The notes beneath the pieces are model-generated. The model saw only the letters and a program-made list of their open reading frames with translations, made no database searches and had not been told where the DNA came from. From NCBI GenBank assembly GCA_947598455.1, contig CANQFI010000021.1:1-17934 (forward strand): a stretch of DNA of 17,934 nt, given 5' to 3'. This document shows, piece after piece, positions 7,621 through 15,455 of the stretch. Origin of the DNA: an uncultured Bacilli bacterium (GTDB lineage Bacteria; Bacillota_I; Bacilli_A; RF39; UBA660). The translations under genes were made by a program, and so were the position numbers. Numbering within the stretch: the stretch's first letter is position 1; each line of letters opens with the position of its first letter.

Positions 7621-9276
7621 TTATTTTAAGAATCTTAATTTATTATAATTACGTTTAACTACAAATCCTAAAATACCAGCTAGTAAGACTAATCCTGTAA
7701 TTGATATCGCCGCTGTATTAGGGTTTTCAATTATTTCTTCGATAATTTTTTTAAATTTAACTTCTATAATTACATCACTTGCTGGCATTATAAATGTATT
7801 ATCCTCAACATCGATAATATTTCCTTCAGTATCAGTTATAGTAATTGAATCTACTTTATAACCAGCTTTAGGAGTTATTTCAATTGTTTGTTTTTTACCA
7901 GAAAATGATTGTTCATTTGCTTTTACTTCACCTTCACCTTCAATAGTAACAGTTATGTTATAAGGTATTGCATAGTGTTCAGTATTTGCTGATAATTCGC
8001 AATATCTTGAAGATGAAAATGTTTGAGATACTGGATTTATGCTTTCTGGTATTGGACAGTCGCTAACAGATCCATCAGTTACCAAGAAACCATCTTTAGT
8101 TGAAGCTAAGAAACCATAGCCATCGTTTTTACTTTCAATAGTTTGAACTAATTTGCCATCTAAATCGTAAATAACAACATCATATCCATATTCAGTTTCA
8201 CCTAAAGCTACAATATAATCATTAATTAATTTTACGTTTACAAATGCATAATAATCATTATTTTCTTTAGTCCAAATTGGTTTGCCATTTTTATCTAATA
8301 AACCAATTATATTTTTAGGAATCGGACAGCTAATTGTGGATATTCCATAAGTTCCAGTACCACTGGTTTCATCTAATTCGTCTTCATTTATAGAAACTTC
8401 AAATACAGGATAAAATGCTGTTAACCATCTATAATATCGGGTATAATATTCATCGCATTCAGAATATAAACCACTTACAGCTACATAGTCATTATTAGTA
8501 TCTGCTGAAATAAAAACACTTGGTAATATACCATCACCTGAATAATAACTATTTCCATACTTACGGATTAATGATTCGTAATATGAATCACTATAATAAT
8601 CATATTCTTCATAATCATCTTCAGTGTAATACATCATATTATTTTCAACCACTAATTTAGCTAAATAATAAATACCAGGAAAATATTTTTTAACAGAATT
8701 TTCATCTTCTTTTATAGATTTAATGGTTGCTAAATCCAAATCTAAACTACGAATTTTAAATTCTTCACCTAAAATATATAATCTATCATCTACGATTGAT
8801 AAAGTTGTCATACCAAATTGAGGTGCTATGTAATTAGCTTCTCCTATAAAACTATTGTAATCGTCATCTAAATTAAATTCTTTTTCAATACTAAAGTTAT
8901 CATCTAGCTTAACTATCTCAGGAATTTTATTACAGTAATCATCATAACATTTATAAGTTGATATTAATAAATAAGCATTATCATCGTTAGTTATGGCATC
9001 AATAATTTCCATATCATCTAACTTTTTCTCACTAATAATATTTCCATCTATATCATAATATCTAATATATGTAGTATCGTAATTATATGATTCTTCAGAA
9101 TGTATACTTAAATAACCATTACGATACTTTAAATTATTAAATGATACATTTCCTTCTGTAGTGATTGCTTCATTATCACGCCAATCAAAGGCAAATGGAT
9201 CATCCTTGGCACTTACCGTACCTATAAACATAAAGAAAAGACTCAGTAGAAGTATTATTTTTTTACTTTTTTTCAT
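7621..9276 (-). CDS. Cell-surface protein P3 of the same family
   Basis: 551 aa from ATG 9274-9276. The upstream in-frame ATG (9288) is rejected because GAGGT, the ribosome site, lies between the two. Signal peptide ends T-V-S-A, followed by F-A-F-D-W. The beta-rich domain has K-K-Y-F-P-G-I-Y-Y-L, then an unusually long Tyr/Glu/Asp-rich insert (~210-247). Cys274/Cys317 and Cys407/Cys426 bracket two variable segments. Repeat domain ~443-508 ends F-I-M-P-A-S-D-V-I-I-E-V-K-F; E-N-P-N-T-A at 517-522, helix, basic tail. Its signal peptide and promoter are identical to those of P4, yet the bodies differ strongly. It has its own promoter and terminator, so it is a single-gene unit. Function unknown beyond surface display. 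Confidence 0.85.
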   Translation of the reverse strand: MKKSKKIILLLSLFFMFIGTVSAKDDPFAFDWRDNEAITTEGNVSFNNLKYRNGYLSIHSEESYNYDTTYIRYYDIDGNIISEKKLDDMEIIDAITNDDNAYLLISTYKCYDDYCNKIPEIVKLDDNFSIEKEFNLDDDYNSFIGEANYIAPQFGMTTLSIVDDRLYILGEEFKIRSLDLDLATIKSIKEDENSVKKYFPGIYYLAKLVVENNMMYYTEDDYEEYDYYSDSYYESLIRKYGNSYYSGDGILPSVFISADTNNDYVAVSGLYSECDEYYTRYYRWLTAFYPVFEVSINEDELDETSGTGTYGISTISCPIPKNIIGLLDKNGKPIWTKENNDYYAFVNVKLINDYIVALGETEYGYDVVIYDLDGKLVQTIESKNDGYGFLASTKDGFLVTDGSVSDCPIPESINPVSQTFSSSRYCELSANTEHYAIPYNITVTIEGEGEVKANEQSFSGKKQTIEITPKAGYKVDSITITDTEGNIIDVEDNTFIMPASDVIIEVKFKKIIEEIIENPNTAAISITGLVLLAGILGFVVKRNYNKLRFLK

Positions 9277-9301
9277 AAATAACCTCATATTCTATAATAA
9301 G

Positions 9302-9353
9302 AGTATACCTTATAACGTAAAATAATGTCAATACGCCTTAATATGTTTTACAA
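9302..9353 (-). promoter_or_regulatory. P3 promoter and upstream GTAAA box
   Basis: TTGACA (9326-9331), 18 bases, TATACT (9302-9307). TTGTAAAACA begins exactly 22 bases upstream of the -35; the same box at the same distance precedes P4, P6 and the dead P7, suggesting a shared regulator site. Confidence 0.75.
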
Positions 9354-9363
9354 GTATGTTGTC

Positions 9364-9396
9364 AAAGAAAAAGATTACTGAAAATTAGTAATCTTT
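9364..9396 (-). terminator. Terminator after P4
   Basis: Minus strand AAAGATTACT, 7-base loop, AGTAATCTTT, then TTCTTT, immediately after the P4 stop codon. The T run ends just before another TTGACA, so terminator and next promoter region are packed together. Confidence 0.85.
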
Positions 9397-9397
9397 A

Positions 9398-11056
9398 TTA
9401 TTTTAAAAACTTAAATTTCTTATAATTTTTATAAACAAGATATCCTAATCCAACTGCTAATATAACTAATCCAACTATTGGGAAAGCATTAGTATTAGGA
9501 TTTTCAATTACCGGAGCTTCTTCTATTACTTCTTCCACTATTTTAACAGCGATTGTTACGTCACTAGCAGGCATTGTAAAAGAATTGTCTTCTACTTCGA
9601 TAATGTTACCTTCGGTATCTGTTACAGTAACTGATTCTACTTTATAACCAGCTTTAGGAGTTATTTCTATTATCTCTTTTTTACCAGAAAATGATTGCTC
9701 ATTAGCTTTAACTTCACCTTCACCTTCAACAGTAACAGTAATATTATGTGGTAATGCATAATGTTCAGTTGTTAGTTCGGTATAACAACTTGAACTTCTA
9801 TAATTTTGTGGTTCTAATTCTACGTTTTCTTCTTCTCTACATTGATTTGAAGCATCAACATCTGTAGCTAAGAAACCATCTTTAGTTGAGGCTAAGAATT
9901 GATAGCCACTTTTTTTATTTTCAATTGTTTGGACAACGTTACCATCTAAATCATAAATAACAATATCTCCATAAAAATCATAGTCATATAAACCTAAAGC
10001 TACAATATAATCGCCTACTAATTTAACATTAGTAAAAGCTGTATAGTCTTTATTTTCTTCTATCCAAATTGTTTTACCATCCTTATCCAATAAACCTAAT
10101 AAAGCATTGGGTGTAGGACATTCCATAGCAATTTGTGCTATACCATATTCATCTTCAGATGCTGATAAAGGTCCAGCTACTGAATTATTAATAAAAAACG
10201 AAAATAACCAGCTACCACTTCCACCACAAGAAATGTCAACAGCACTTATTCCTGTATACTTATCGTTTGTATCAGCCGATATAAAACTAACTCCCGCTTC
10301 TTGAAATAACCCTTGATAATAATTTGATTTATTATTTACTAACCAATAATAAAAGCTATCACAATCACCTTCTAATTCGTATTCACAATAATCACGAATT
10401 TCTTGATCAACTAAATCTTTATTTTCTATATAAGTTAATGTAGCTAAATAATAAATACCAGGGAAATATTTTTTCATTGTTGTTTCTTCTGATTTAATAG
10501 TTTTAATTGTTTCTAAATCCAAATCTAAACTACGAATTTGAAAGCCTTCACCTAAAATATATAATCTATTATTGACAATTGATAACGTACTCATACCATA
10601 TTCTGGGGCTATGTAATTAGCAACTCCGATAAATGATCCATAATCATAACTATATTCTTCGTCTAAATAATAGGCTTTTTCAATACTAAAATCATCATCT
10701 AACTTAATAATTTTAGGAACAGGATTATAATCATAATCTGGTACTAAACTTAATAAATAAATGTTATCATCATTGGTAATTGCGTCAAATGTCATTATAT
10801 TATTTAATTTTTTTTCTTTAATGGTATTACCATCTATATCATAATATCTAATAAATGTGTTTCTTTCTTCGCTATTATATATTGTTAAATAACCATTACG
10901 ATATTTTAAATTAACATTTATACTATATGTATCGTGAGAAATAATTGAATTTGTATCACGCCAATCAAAGGCAAATGGATCATCCTTGGCACTTACCGTA
11001 CCTATAAACATAAAGAAAAGACTCAGTAGAAGTATTATTTTTTTACTTTTTTTCAT
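9398..11056 (-). CDS. Cell-surface protein P4 of the same family, flanked by the 375-bp repeats
   Basis: 552 aa from ATG 11054-11056 (GAGGT ribosome site; the ATG 12 bases earlier overlaps it). Signal peptide identical to P3, then F-A-F-D-W. After K-K-Y-F-P-G-I-Y-Y-L comes a private insert (~207-253) with its own Cys224/Cys232. Cys277/Cys313 bracket a segment with C-G-G-S-G-S-W-L-x2-F; Cys406/Cys424 bracket the second variable loop. Repeat domain ~440-506; then E-E-A-P-V-I-E-N-P-N-T-N (anchor at 518-523), helix and tail identical to P5. NPNTN fits the sortase B consensus form better than the NPNTA of its paralogs. Separate promoter and terminator. The gene sits as a cassette between perfect repeats, so exact excision, gain or exchange by homologous recombination is plausible. 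Confidence 0.85.
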   Translation of the reverse strand: MKKSKKIILLLSLFFMFIGTVSAKDDPFAFDWRDTNSIISHDTYSINVNLKYRNGYLTIYNSEERNTFIRYYDIDGNTIKEKKLNNIMTFDAITNDDNIYLLSLVPDYDYNPVPKIIKLDDDFSIEKAYYLDEEYSYDYGSFIGVANYIAPEYGMSTLSIVNNRLYILGEGFQIRSLDLDLETIKTIKSEETTMKKYFPGIYYLATLTYIENKDLVDQEIRDYCEYELEGDCDSFYYWLVNNKSNYYQGLFQEAGVSFISADTNDKYTGISAVDISCGGSGSWLFSFFINNSVAGPLSASEDEYGIAQIAMECPTPNALLGLLDKDGKTIWIEENKDYTAFTNVKLVGDYIVALGLYDYDFYGDIVIYDLDGNVVQTIENKKSGYQFLASTKDGFLATDVDASNQCREEENVELEPQNYRSSSCYTELTTEHYALPHNITVTVEGEGEVKANEQSFSGKKEIIEITPKAGYKVESVTVTDTEGNIIEVEDNSFTMPASDVTIAVKIVEEVIEEAPVIENPNTNAFPIVGLVILAVGLGYLVYKNYKKFKFLK

Positions 11057-11081
11057 AAATAACCTCATATTCTATAATAAG

Positions 11082-11133
11082 AGTATACCTTATAACGTAA
11101 AATAATGTCAATACGCCTTAATATGTTTTACAA
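11082..11133 (-). promoter_or_regulatory. P4 promoter and upstream GTAAA box
   Basis: Copy of the P3 promoter: TTGACA (11106-11111), 18 bases, TATACT (11082-11087), with the TTGTAAAACA box 22 bases upstream. It lies within the perfect repeat. Confidence 0.75.
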
Positions 11134-11143
11134 GTATGTTGTC

Positions 11144-11176
11144 AAAGAAAAAGATTACTGAAAATTAGTAATCTTT
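11144..11176 (-). terminator. Terminator after P5
   Basis: Same hairpin as after P4 (AAAGATTACT / AGTAATCTTT plus T run), directly after the P5 stop codon; ends the P6-P5 operon. Confidence 0.85.
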
Positions 11177-11177
11177 A

Positions 11178-12752
11178 TTATTTTAAAAACTTAAATTTCT
11201 TATAATTTTTATAAACAAGATATCCTAATCCAACTGCTAATATAACTAATCCAACTATTGGGAAAGCATTAGTATTAGGATTTTCAATTACCGGAGCTTC
11301 TTCTATTACTTCTTCCACTATTTTAACATCAATTGTTACGTCACTAGCAGGCATTATAAAGGTATTATCTTCAACATCAATAATATTACCTTCAGTATCT
11401 GTTACAGTAACTGATTCTACTTTATGTCCTTCTTTGGGAATTATCTCAAAAGTTTCTTTGTCTCCTGCAAATGATTTTTCGTTAGCTTTTACTTCTCCTT
11501 CACCTTCAACTTTAACAGTAATATCATATGGAAAAGCATAATGTTCAGTTGTAGAAGCTACTTTGTAATAATCTGGATCGTCATCATCATTTATTTGCAT
11601 AATTTCATTGGCTTTATTTTGTTTAAGAGATCTATATGTAGGGTAATAACCATATTCATCTGTAACTCTTGTATCAGTCACGATAAAGCCTTTTGGAGTT
11701 GCTGATAAGAAATAGTATCCATTATCTTTACTCTTTATTGTTTGAACTAATTTACCATCTAAGTTGTATATAACAACATCAGAACTATTATCTGTTATTC
11801 CAAGAGCAACAATGTAATTATTAGTTTGTTTTACATTAATAAATGCATAATAATTTTTGTTTTCTTTTTCCCATTCTTTTTTACCATCACTGTCTAATAA
11901 GCCAAGATATGCGATTTGACGACATGTTGTTACATATGGCATTGCTTCATTTTGATTAGTCATTAGGCTTTGTTCGTCTTCTGTGTAAAATTCATAAAGC
12001 CAACTCATTGTACATGTTGTTTTACTATAAGCGACATTTTTATCATTAACATCAGCAGAAATAAATTCATAATCATCATAACCATCATAATGTGTATTAG
12101 CTTCGTAGGTTAATTCCATTAAATAATAAATACCAGGGAAATATTTTTTTACTGTGTTTTTATCAAAATTAACTTTTTTTACTGAATTTAAATTTAGGTC
12201 AAAACTAAGTATTCTAAACTCTTCTCCTAAAACATATAAACGATCATTAACAATTGATAATGTACTCATACCATATTCAGGAGCAATATAGTTTGCATCA
12301 CTTATAAAATAACTATATTCATCATCTAAATCATATTCTTCTTCAATACTAAAACTCTCATCTAATTTAACAAGAATATCATCATAACTATTATCATCAT
12401 ATGCAAATAAGTAAATATTTTCATCATTAGTTACGGCATCATAAACATATAATCTATTTATTGTTTTTTCTTTAATTGTTTGTCCTTCATTATCATAATA
12501 TCTTATGTGTGTTCCGGCAGTGTTATCGTCATCTTCATAAGCATAATAAATACTAATATAGCCTTCACGATATTTAAAGTTTAATATCATATCATCTGCT
12601 ACATAACTATTGTTATAACTGTTATAGCGTGTTGTATAGAAAGAATCACTATCACGCCAATCAAGTTCAAATGATTTTTCACTTGCATTAACTATTGCTA
12701 TATTCATTAGGAGAAAAAATATTATTAACATTATTTTATTTATTTTTTTCAT
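11178..12752 (-). CDS. Cell-surface protein P5 of the same family
   Basis: 524 aa. Signal peptide ends I-V-N-A, followed by F-E-L-D-W-R-D as in P1. Beta-rich ectodomain with A-N-Y-I-A-P-E-Y-G-M-S-T-L-S-I, V-K-K-Y-F-P-G-I-Y-Y-L and a short Tyr/Asp insert. Cys247/Cys277 bracket a variable segment beginning C-T-M-S-W-L; the second Cys pair is absent and replaced by an Asn/Asp-rich stretch (~378-395). Repeat domain ~410-477 ends F-I-M-P-A-S-D-V-T-I-D-V; anchor E-N-P-N-T-N at 490-495 with a helix identical to P4. The gap to P6 is 19 bases with a TAGGT ribosome site and no terminator, so P6 and P5 are one operon. Closest to P1 at the N-terminus and to P4 at the C-terminus, i.e. mosaic. Confidence 0.85.
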   Translation of the reverse strand: MKKINKIMLIIFFLLMNIAIVNASEKSFELDWRDSDSFYTTRYNSYNNSYVADDMILNFKYREGYISIYYAYEDDDNTAGTHIRYYDNEGQTIKEKTINRLYVYDAVTNDENIYLFAYDDNSYDDILVKLDESFSIEEEYDLDDEYSYFISDANYIAPEYGMSTLSIVNDRLYVLGEEFRILSFDLNLNSVKKVNFDKNTVKKYFPGIYYLMELTYEANTHYDGYDDYEFISADVNDKNVAYSKTTCTMSWLYEFYTEDEQSLMTNQNEAMPYVTTCRQIAYLGLLDSDGKKEWEKENKNYYAFINVKQTNNYIVALGITDNSSDVVIYNLDGKLVQTIKSKDNGYYFLSATPKGFIVTDTRVTDEYGYYPTYRSLKQNKANEIMQINDDDDPDYYKVASTTEHYAFPYDITVKVEGEGEVKANEKSFAGDKETFEIIPKEGHKVESVTVTDTEGNIIDVEDNTFIMPASDVTIDVKIVEEVIEEAPVIENPNTNAFPIVGLVILAVGLGYLVYKNYKKFKFLK

Positions 12753-12771
12753 AATTAACCTACTTCATTTA

Positions 12772-14430
12772 TTATTTTAAAAATTTTACCTTCTTGTAAT
12801 TTTTATATGTGATATATCCTAGTGCACATGCAAATAACACTAAACCAGTTATTGAGATAGATGCGGTATTAGGATTTTCGATAATTGCTTCGATTATTTT
12901 TGTAAATGTTACTTCAATTGTAACTTCACTACTAGGCATGACAAATTTGCCATCTTTAACTTCTATTTCATTACCATTAGCATCTCTAACGATTAATTTA
13001 TCTATTTTCCAACCAAATTTTGGAGATGCTTTTACTTCTACTTCTTCACCTGAATAGGCATCTTCTTTTACTTCTAATTCTCCTTCACCAGTTATTTCTT
13101 TATTGATGTTATAAGGCAAATGATAAACTTCAGTGGTTGTATAAGTTACACAATATGAACAATCTTCTAGGGAATCTAAAATATCATTAATTTTACCTTG
13201 GCTTTCATCTGATATTTCACTATAAGGTTCAACACTTGATAGTTCTGGATAATAACATTTTTTCGAATCAGTTGTATTTTTTGATACAATAAAGCCATTT
13301 TTTGTTGGAACTAGATGAGTATATCCAACTATATCAGTAGTAATATTTTGAACTAAATTACCTTCTAAGTCATAAACTAATATTTCTGTTCCATCTTCAG
13401 ATAAACCAACTGCTACAACATAATCACCTATTAATTTAACATTAATAGCTAATAAATCATATTCTAAATCTTTTTCCCATATTGTCTTACCTTCAGAATC
13501 TGTAAGACCAATGTAACCATTTAAATCACAAGTTTCCTCTGGAGCGTAAGTAATTGTTGCTACTCCTTTAATACTTTTTTCACTTCTCATTGAAAAAATT
13601 GTAGCAATATCAGGTACGCAAGATAGGCTTGTGTAAGCTATATTTTGTTCATTACTATCTAGGCTGATAATACCATTATCCATCTTAGCACCTAGTTTAG
13701 ATGTTTGATATACCTGATCAAAATATTTTTTCATTGTATTACTTTCAGGGTCATAATCTGGCTCGTAATATGATAATTCTTGTAATTCTTTATCAAATTC
13801 AACAACACCCATACCATATGTAAGTAGATAAACACCATTTTCATCAACTGTCATGGTGTCATAGCCTAATAAACGACCACCAAATTGCATTATTTCTGTT
13901 CTTTCTAATTCATCATTATAATCTAATTTTTCTATATCTTCGTTTAAAAAATCATATTGTTCTTCAAGAGTAAAATTACCATCATACTTAATAACACTTA
14001 GACCTACTTCTTCTGAATAATAAGGTGAACCTCCAGCCATTGTATTAATACCATACGTTTCTTGTAAAGATCTTTCTTGAGAACGCAAATAATCTATATC
14101 GAATTGCAAAACATAAATGTATTCTCCATCTGTCGTTGCGTTTACGACTAATTTATCATTAATCTTTTTTTCTTTGACAATATTACCTTCATGGTCATAT
14201 CTTCTCATAATTGTTTTAATTTCTTCAGTATTCTTATTCATGTCTAAACGGAAATTTACATAACCATCTCCATAAACAAGATTGGTGTCTATAACACCTA
14301 ACAAGTTGTAAGTTGTTGCTTTGTCGTCATTTTTCCAGTCTAAAGCAAAGGGATTTTCTTTCGCTTTTACTACACTTATACATAAAATGAATAAGCTTAG
14401 TAAAAAAACTATGATTTTACTTTTTTTCAT
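12772..14430 (-). CDS. Cell-surface protein P6 of the same family, most divergent intact member
   Basis: 552 aa from ATG 14428-14430, preceded by TTGAGGT; the longer reading frame upstream runs through the promoter and is rejected. Signal peptide ends V-V-K-A, then F-A-L-D-W. It has an extra segment (~115-190) and lacks the Tyr-rich insert. Cys271/Cys301 and Cys392/Cys424-Cys427 bracket variable regions, but the W-(L/F)-x2-(F/Y) motif after the first Cys is missing. Strand motifs L-T-D-S-E-G-K-T-I-W-E-K and L-V-Y-D-L-E-G-N-L-V-Q are retained. Repeat domain ~440-510 ends F-V-M-P-S-S-E-V-T-I-E-V-T-F; anchor E-N-P-N-T-A at 518-523, helix and K-K-V-K-F-L-K. First gene of the P6-P5 operon with its own promoter. 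Confidence 0.85.
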   Translation of the reverse strand: MKKSKIIVFLLSLFILCISVVKAKENPFALDWKNDDKATTYNLLGVIDTNLVYGDGYVNFRLDMNKNTEEIKTIMRRYDHEGNIVKEKKINDKLVVNATTDGEYIYVLQFDIDYLRSQERSLQETYGINTMAGGSPYYSEEVGLSVIKYDGNFTLEEQYDFLNEDIEKLDYNDELERTEIMQFGGRLLGYDTMTVDENGVYLLTYGMGVVEFDKELQELSYYEPDYDPESNTMKKYFDQVYQTSKLGAKMDNGIISLDSNEQNIAYTSLSCVPDIATIFSMRSEKSIKGVATITYAPEETCDLNGYIGLTDSEGKTIWEKDLEYDLLAINVKLIGDYVVAVGLSEDGTEILVYDLEGNLVQNITTDIVGYTHLVPTKNGFIVSKNTTDSKKCYYPELSSVEPYSEISDESQGKINDILDSLEDCSYCVTYTTTEVYHLPYNINKEITGEGELEVKEDAYSGEEVEVKASPKFGWKIDKLIVRDANGNEIEVKDGKFVMPSSEVTIEVTFTKIIEAIIENPNTASISITGLVLFACALGYITYKNYKKVKFLK

Positions 14431-14454
14431 ATATACCTCAATTCTATTAATATG

Positions 14455-14506
14455 ATTATACCCTTTGCGAAAAGAAAACGTCAACATGTTGCTAAGTGCT
14501 TTACGA
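14455..14506 (-). promoter_or_regulatory. P6-P5 promoter and upstream GTAAA box
   Basis: TTGACG (14479-14484), 18 bases ending in GGG, TATAAT (14455-14460). TCGTAAAGCA starts 22 bases upstream of the -35, and a second CGTAAA copy lies just beyond. Confidence 0.75.
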
Positions 14507-14528
14507 AGCATTTTACGAAATAAAATGT

Positions 14529-14556
14529 CAAAAAAATTACTATTTCTAGTAATTTT
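14529..14556 (-). terminator. Terminator after the P7 pseudogene
   Basis: AAAATTACTA-GAAA-TAGTAATTTT with further T, five bases past the P7 stop. Its end overlaps a TTGACA. Confidence 0.8.
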
Positions 14557-14560
14557 AAGA

Positions 14561-15283
14561 TTATTTTAAAAATTTTAATTTCTTATAATTTTTATAAGAT
14601 ATGTAACCTAAACCACCAGCTACTAATACCAAACCAGTAATTGAAATTGCTGCTGTATTAGGATTTTCAATTATCTCTTCAACTATTTTTTTTAATTTAA
14701 CTTCTATAATTACATCACTAGTTGGCATTGTAAATTTACCATCTTTTACTTAATTTCAGTACTAAGCAATCCTTCTTTTGAAGCTGTTATTATGCCGTCA
14801 CCAGTAACAACTTTATAAATAGCAATAATTATTTGATATTTGAATCCTAGTGAAGATATTTTTTCACTACGATCATAAGCAAATGCTTGAACAACTATAT
14901 TTTTTATTACCAAATGGTAAAACATGTAATATATCAACACATAATGCAGCATTTTCTTTTGAAATATATTTATATAGATAACGAGTAACATGATCACTTT
15001 CTAAATATTCATGATAATTACTAGTTCATTTTGACTAAGACCTATATATACACCATAATAATTTTATTGTTTTACAAATCACTTTTTGTCATCATTAGAT
15101 AACCTTCATCATTTTCAAATGTATGATCATAATATAAATAATTTGATGCACCACCTTGCTTTAATATTCAATCAAAATGAATGTATTCTTTGGCATTAAC
15201 TTAAAAAAAATAAAACTAGGATACTAAAACATATTAAACGAACTAAGACGAATAAAAAATTTTCTAATTCTTTTCATATTCAT
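14561..15283 (-). pseudogene. Decayed seventh surface-protein gene (P7)
   Basis: Recognisable pieces in family order with stops and frame changes between them. At the 5' end (~15180-15283) are M-K-R-I-R-K-F-F and, in another frame, V-N-A-K-E-Y-I-H-F-D followed by TGA where the family has Trp (F-x-L-D-W). Next comes a fragment D-E-G-Y-L-M-M-T-K-S-D-L and stops. Near 14760-14830 is V-V-T-G-D-G, matching the start of the repeat domain. From ~14750 to 14561 there is an intact C-terminus: F-T-M-P-T-S-D-V-I-I-E-V-K, E-N-P-N-T-A-A-I-S-I-T-G-L-V-L, tail K-K-L-K-F-L-K and TAA. Roughly half of the normal length is gone. The preserved 3' end could still serve as donor sequence for gene conversion (inference). 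Confidence 0.85.
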
Positions 15284-15305
15284 TACTTCTTTATTTAATA
15301 ATACG

Positions 15306-15367
15306 ATTATACTCATTTTATTTAGATAAGTTTAGATAATGTCAATTAATTGCAAAATATTTTACAA
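15306..15367 (-). promoter_or_regulatory. Damaged P7 promoter (28-bp spacer) with GTAAA box
   Basis: TTGACA (15340-15345) and TATAAT (15306-15311) are intact but 28 bases apart. The spacer contains TTATCTAAAC directly followed by TTATCTAAAT. Removing one 10-base copy restores the family's 18. TTGTAAAATA begins 22 bases upstream of the -35 as in P3, P4 and P6. Confidence 0.7.
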
Positions 15368-15414
15368 CAAAAACATTTAACTTTATAAAATGTTGATGCT
15401 AGGAAAAAGATAAG

Positions 15415-15450
15415 ATTATTGGTATAATTAAAAAAGAATAAAGGGAGATG
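15415..15450 (+). promoter_or_regulatory. Promoter and ribosome site of the phosphohexomutase gene
   Basis: Extended -10 box TTGGTATAAT (TATAAT at 15423-15428) without a convincing -35 at normal distance, then AAGGGAG about 9 bases before the ATG. The 15292-15455 interval is the divergent region between this gene and P7; I see no gene in it. Confidence 0.6.
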
Positions 15451-15455
15451 ATATT

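Larger units (their letters stand above)
9174..9548. repeat. Perfect 375-bp direct repeat, copy A
   Basis: Identical base for base to 10954-11328 (offset 1780). It covers the last ~50 codons of P4 (anchor region), the terminator, the P3 promoter, and the first ~34 codons of P3. Outside these limits the sequences diverge at once. Confidence 0.95.
10954..11328. repeat. Perfect 375-bp direct repeat, copy B
   Basis: Covers the anchor end of P5, its terminator, the P4 promoter and the P4 signal-peptide region. Identical to 9174-9548. Confidence 0.95.

Noticed and set aside
9277..9288. Upstream in-frame ATG as start for P3 (and the same for P4 at 11057-11068)
   Set aside because: It overlaps the GAGGT ribosome site of the second ATG, which begins a clean signal peptide exactly as in the paralogs.
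4373..14430. CRISPR-like or phage-related repeat array
   Set aside because: The repetitiveness comes from whole paralogous genes; there are no regularly spaced short repeats and no phage genes.
14746..14997. 83-codon open frame on the minus strand
   Set aside because: It is a fragment of the P7 pseudogene with no ribosome site or start context; only its end (V-V-T-G-D-G ...) matches the family.
15180..15195. TGA at the position of the conserved Trp in P7, suggesting TGA = Trp recoding as in Mycoplasma
   Set aside because: All intact genes use TGG for Trp and none contains an in-frame TGA; P7 also has TAA/TAG stops and frame changes, so this is simple TGG to TGA decay.
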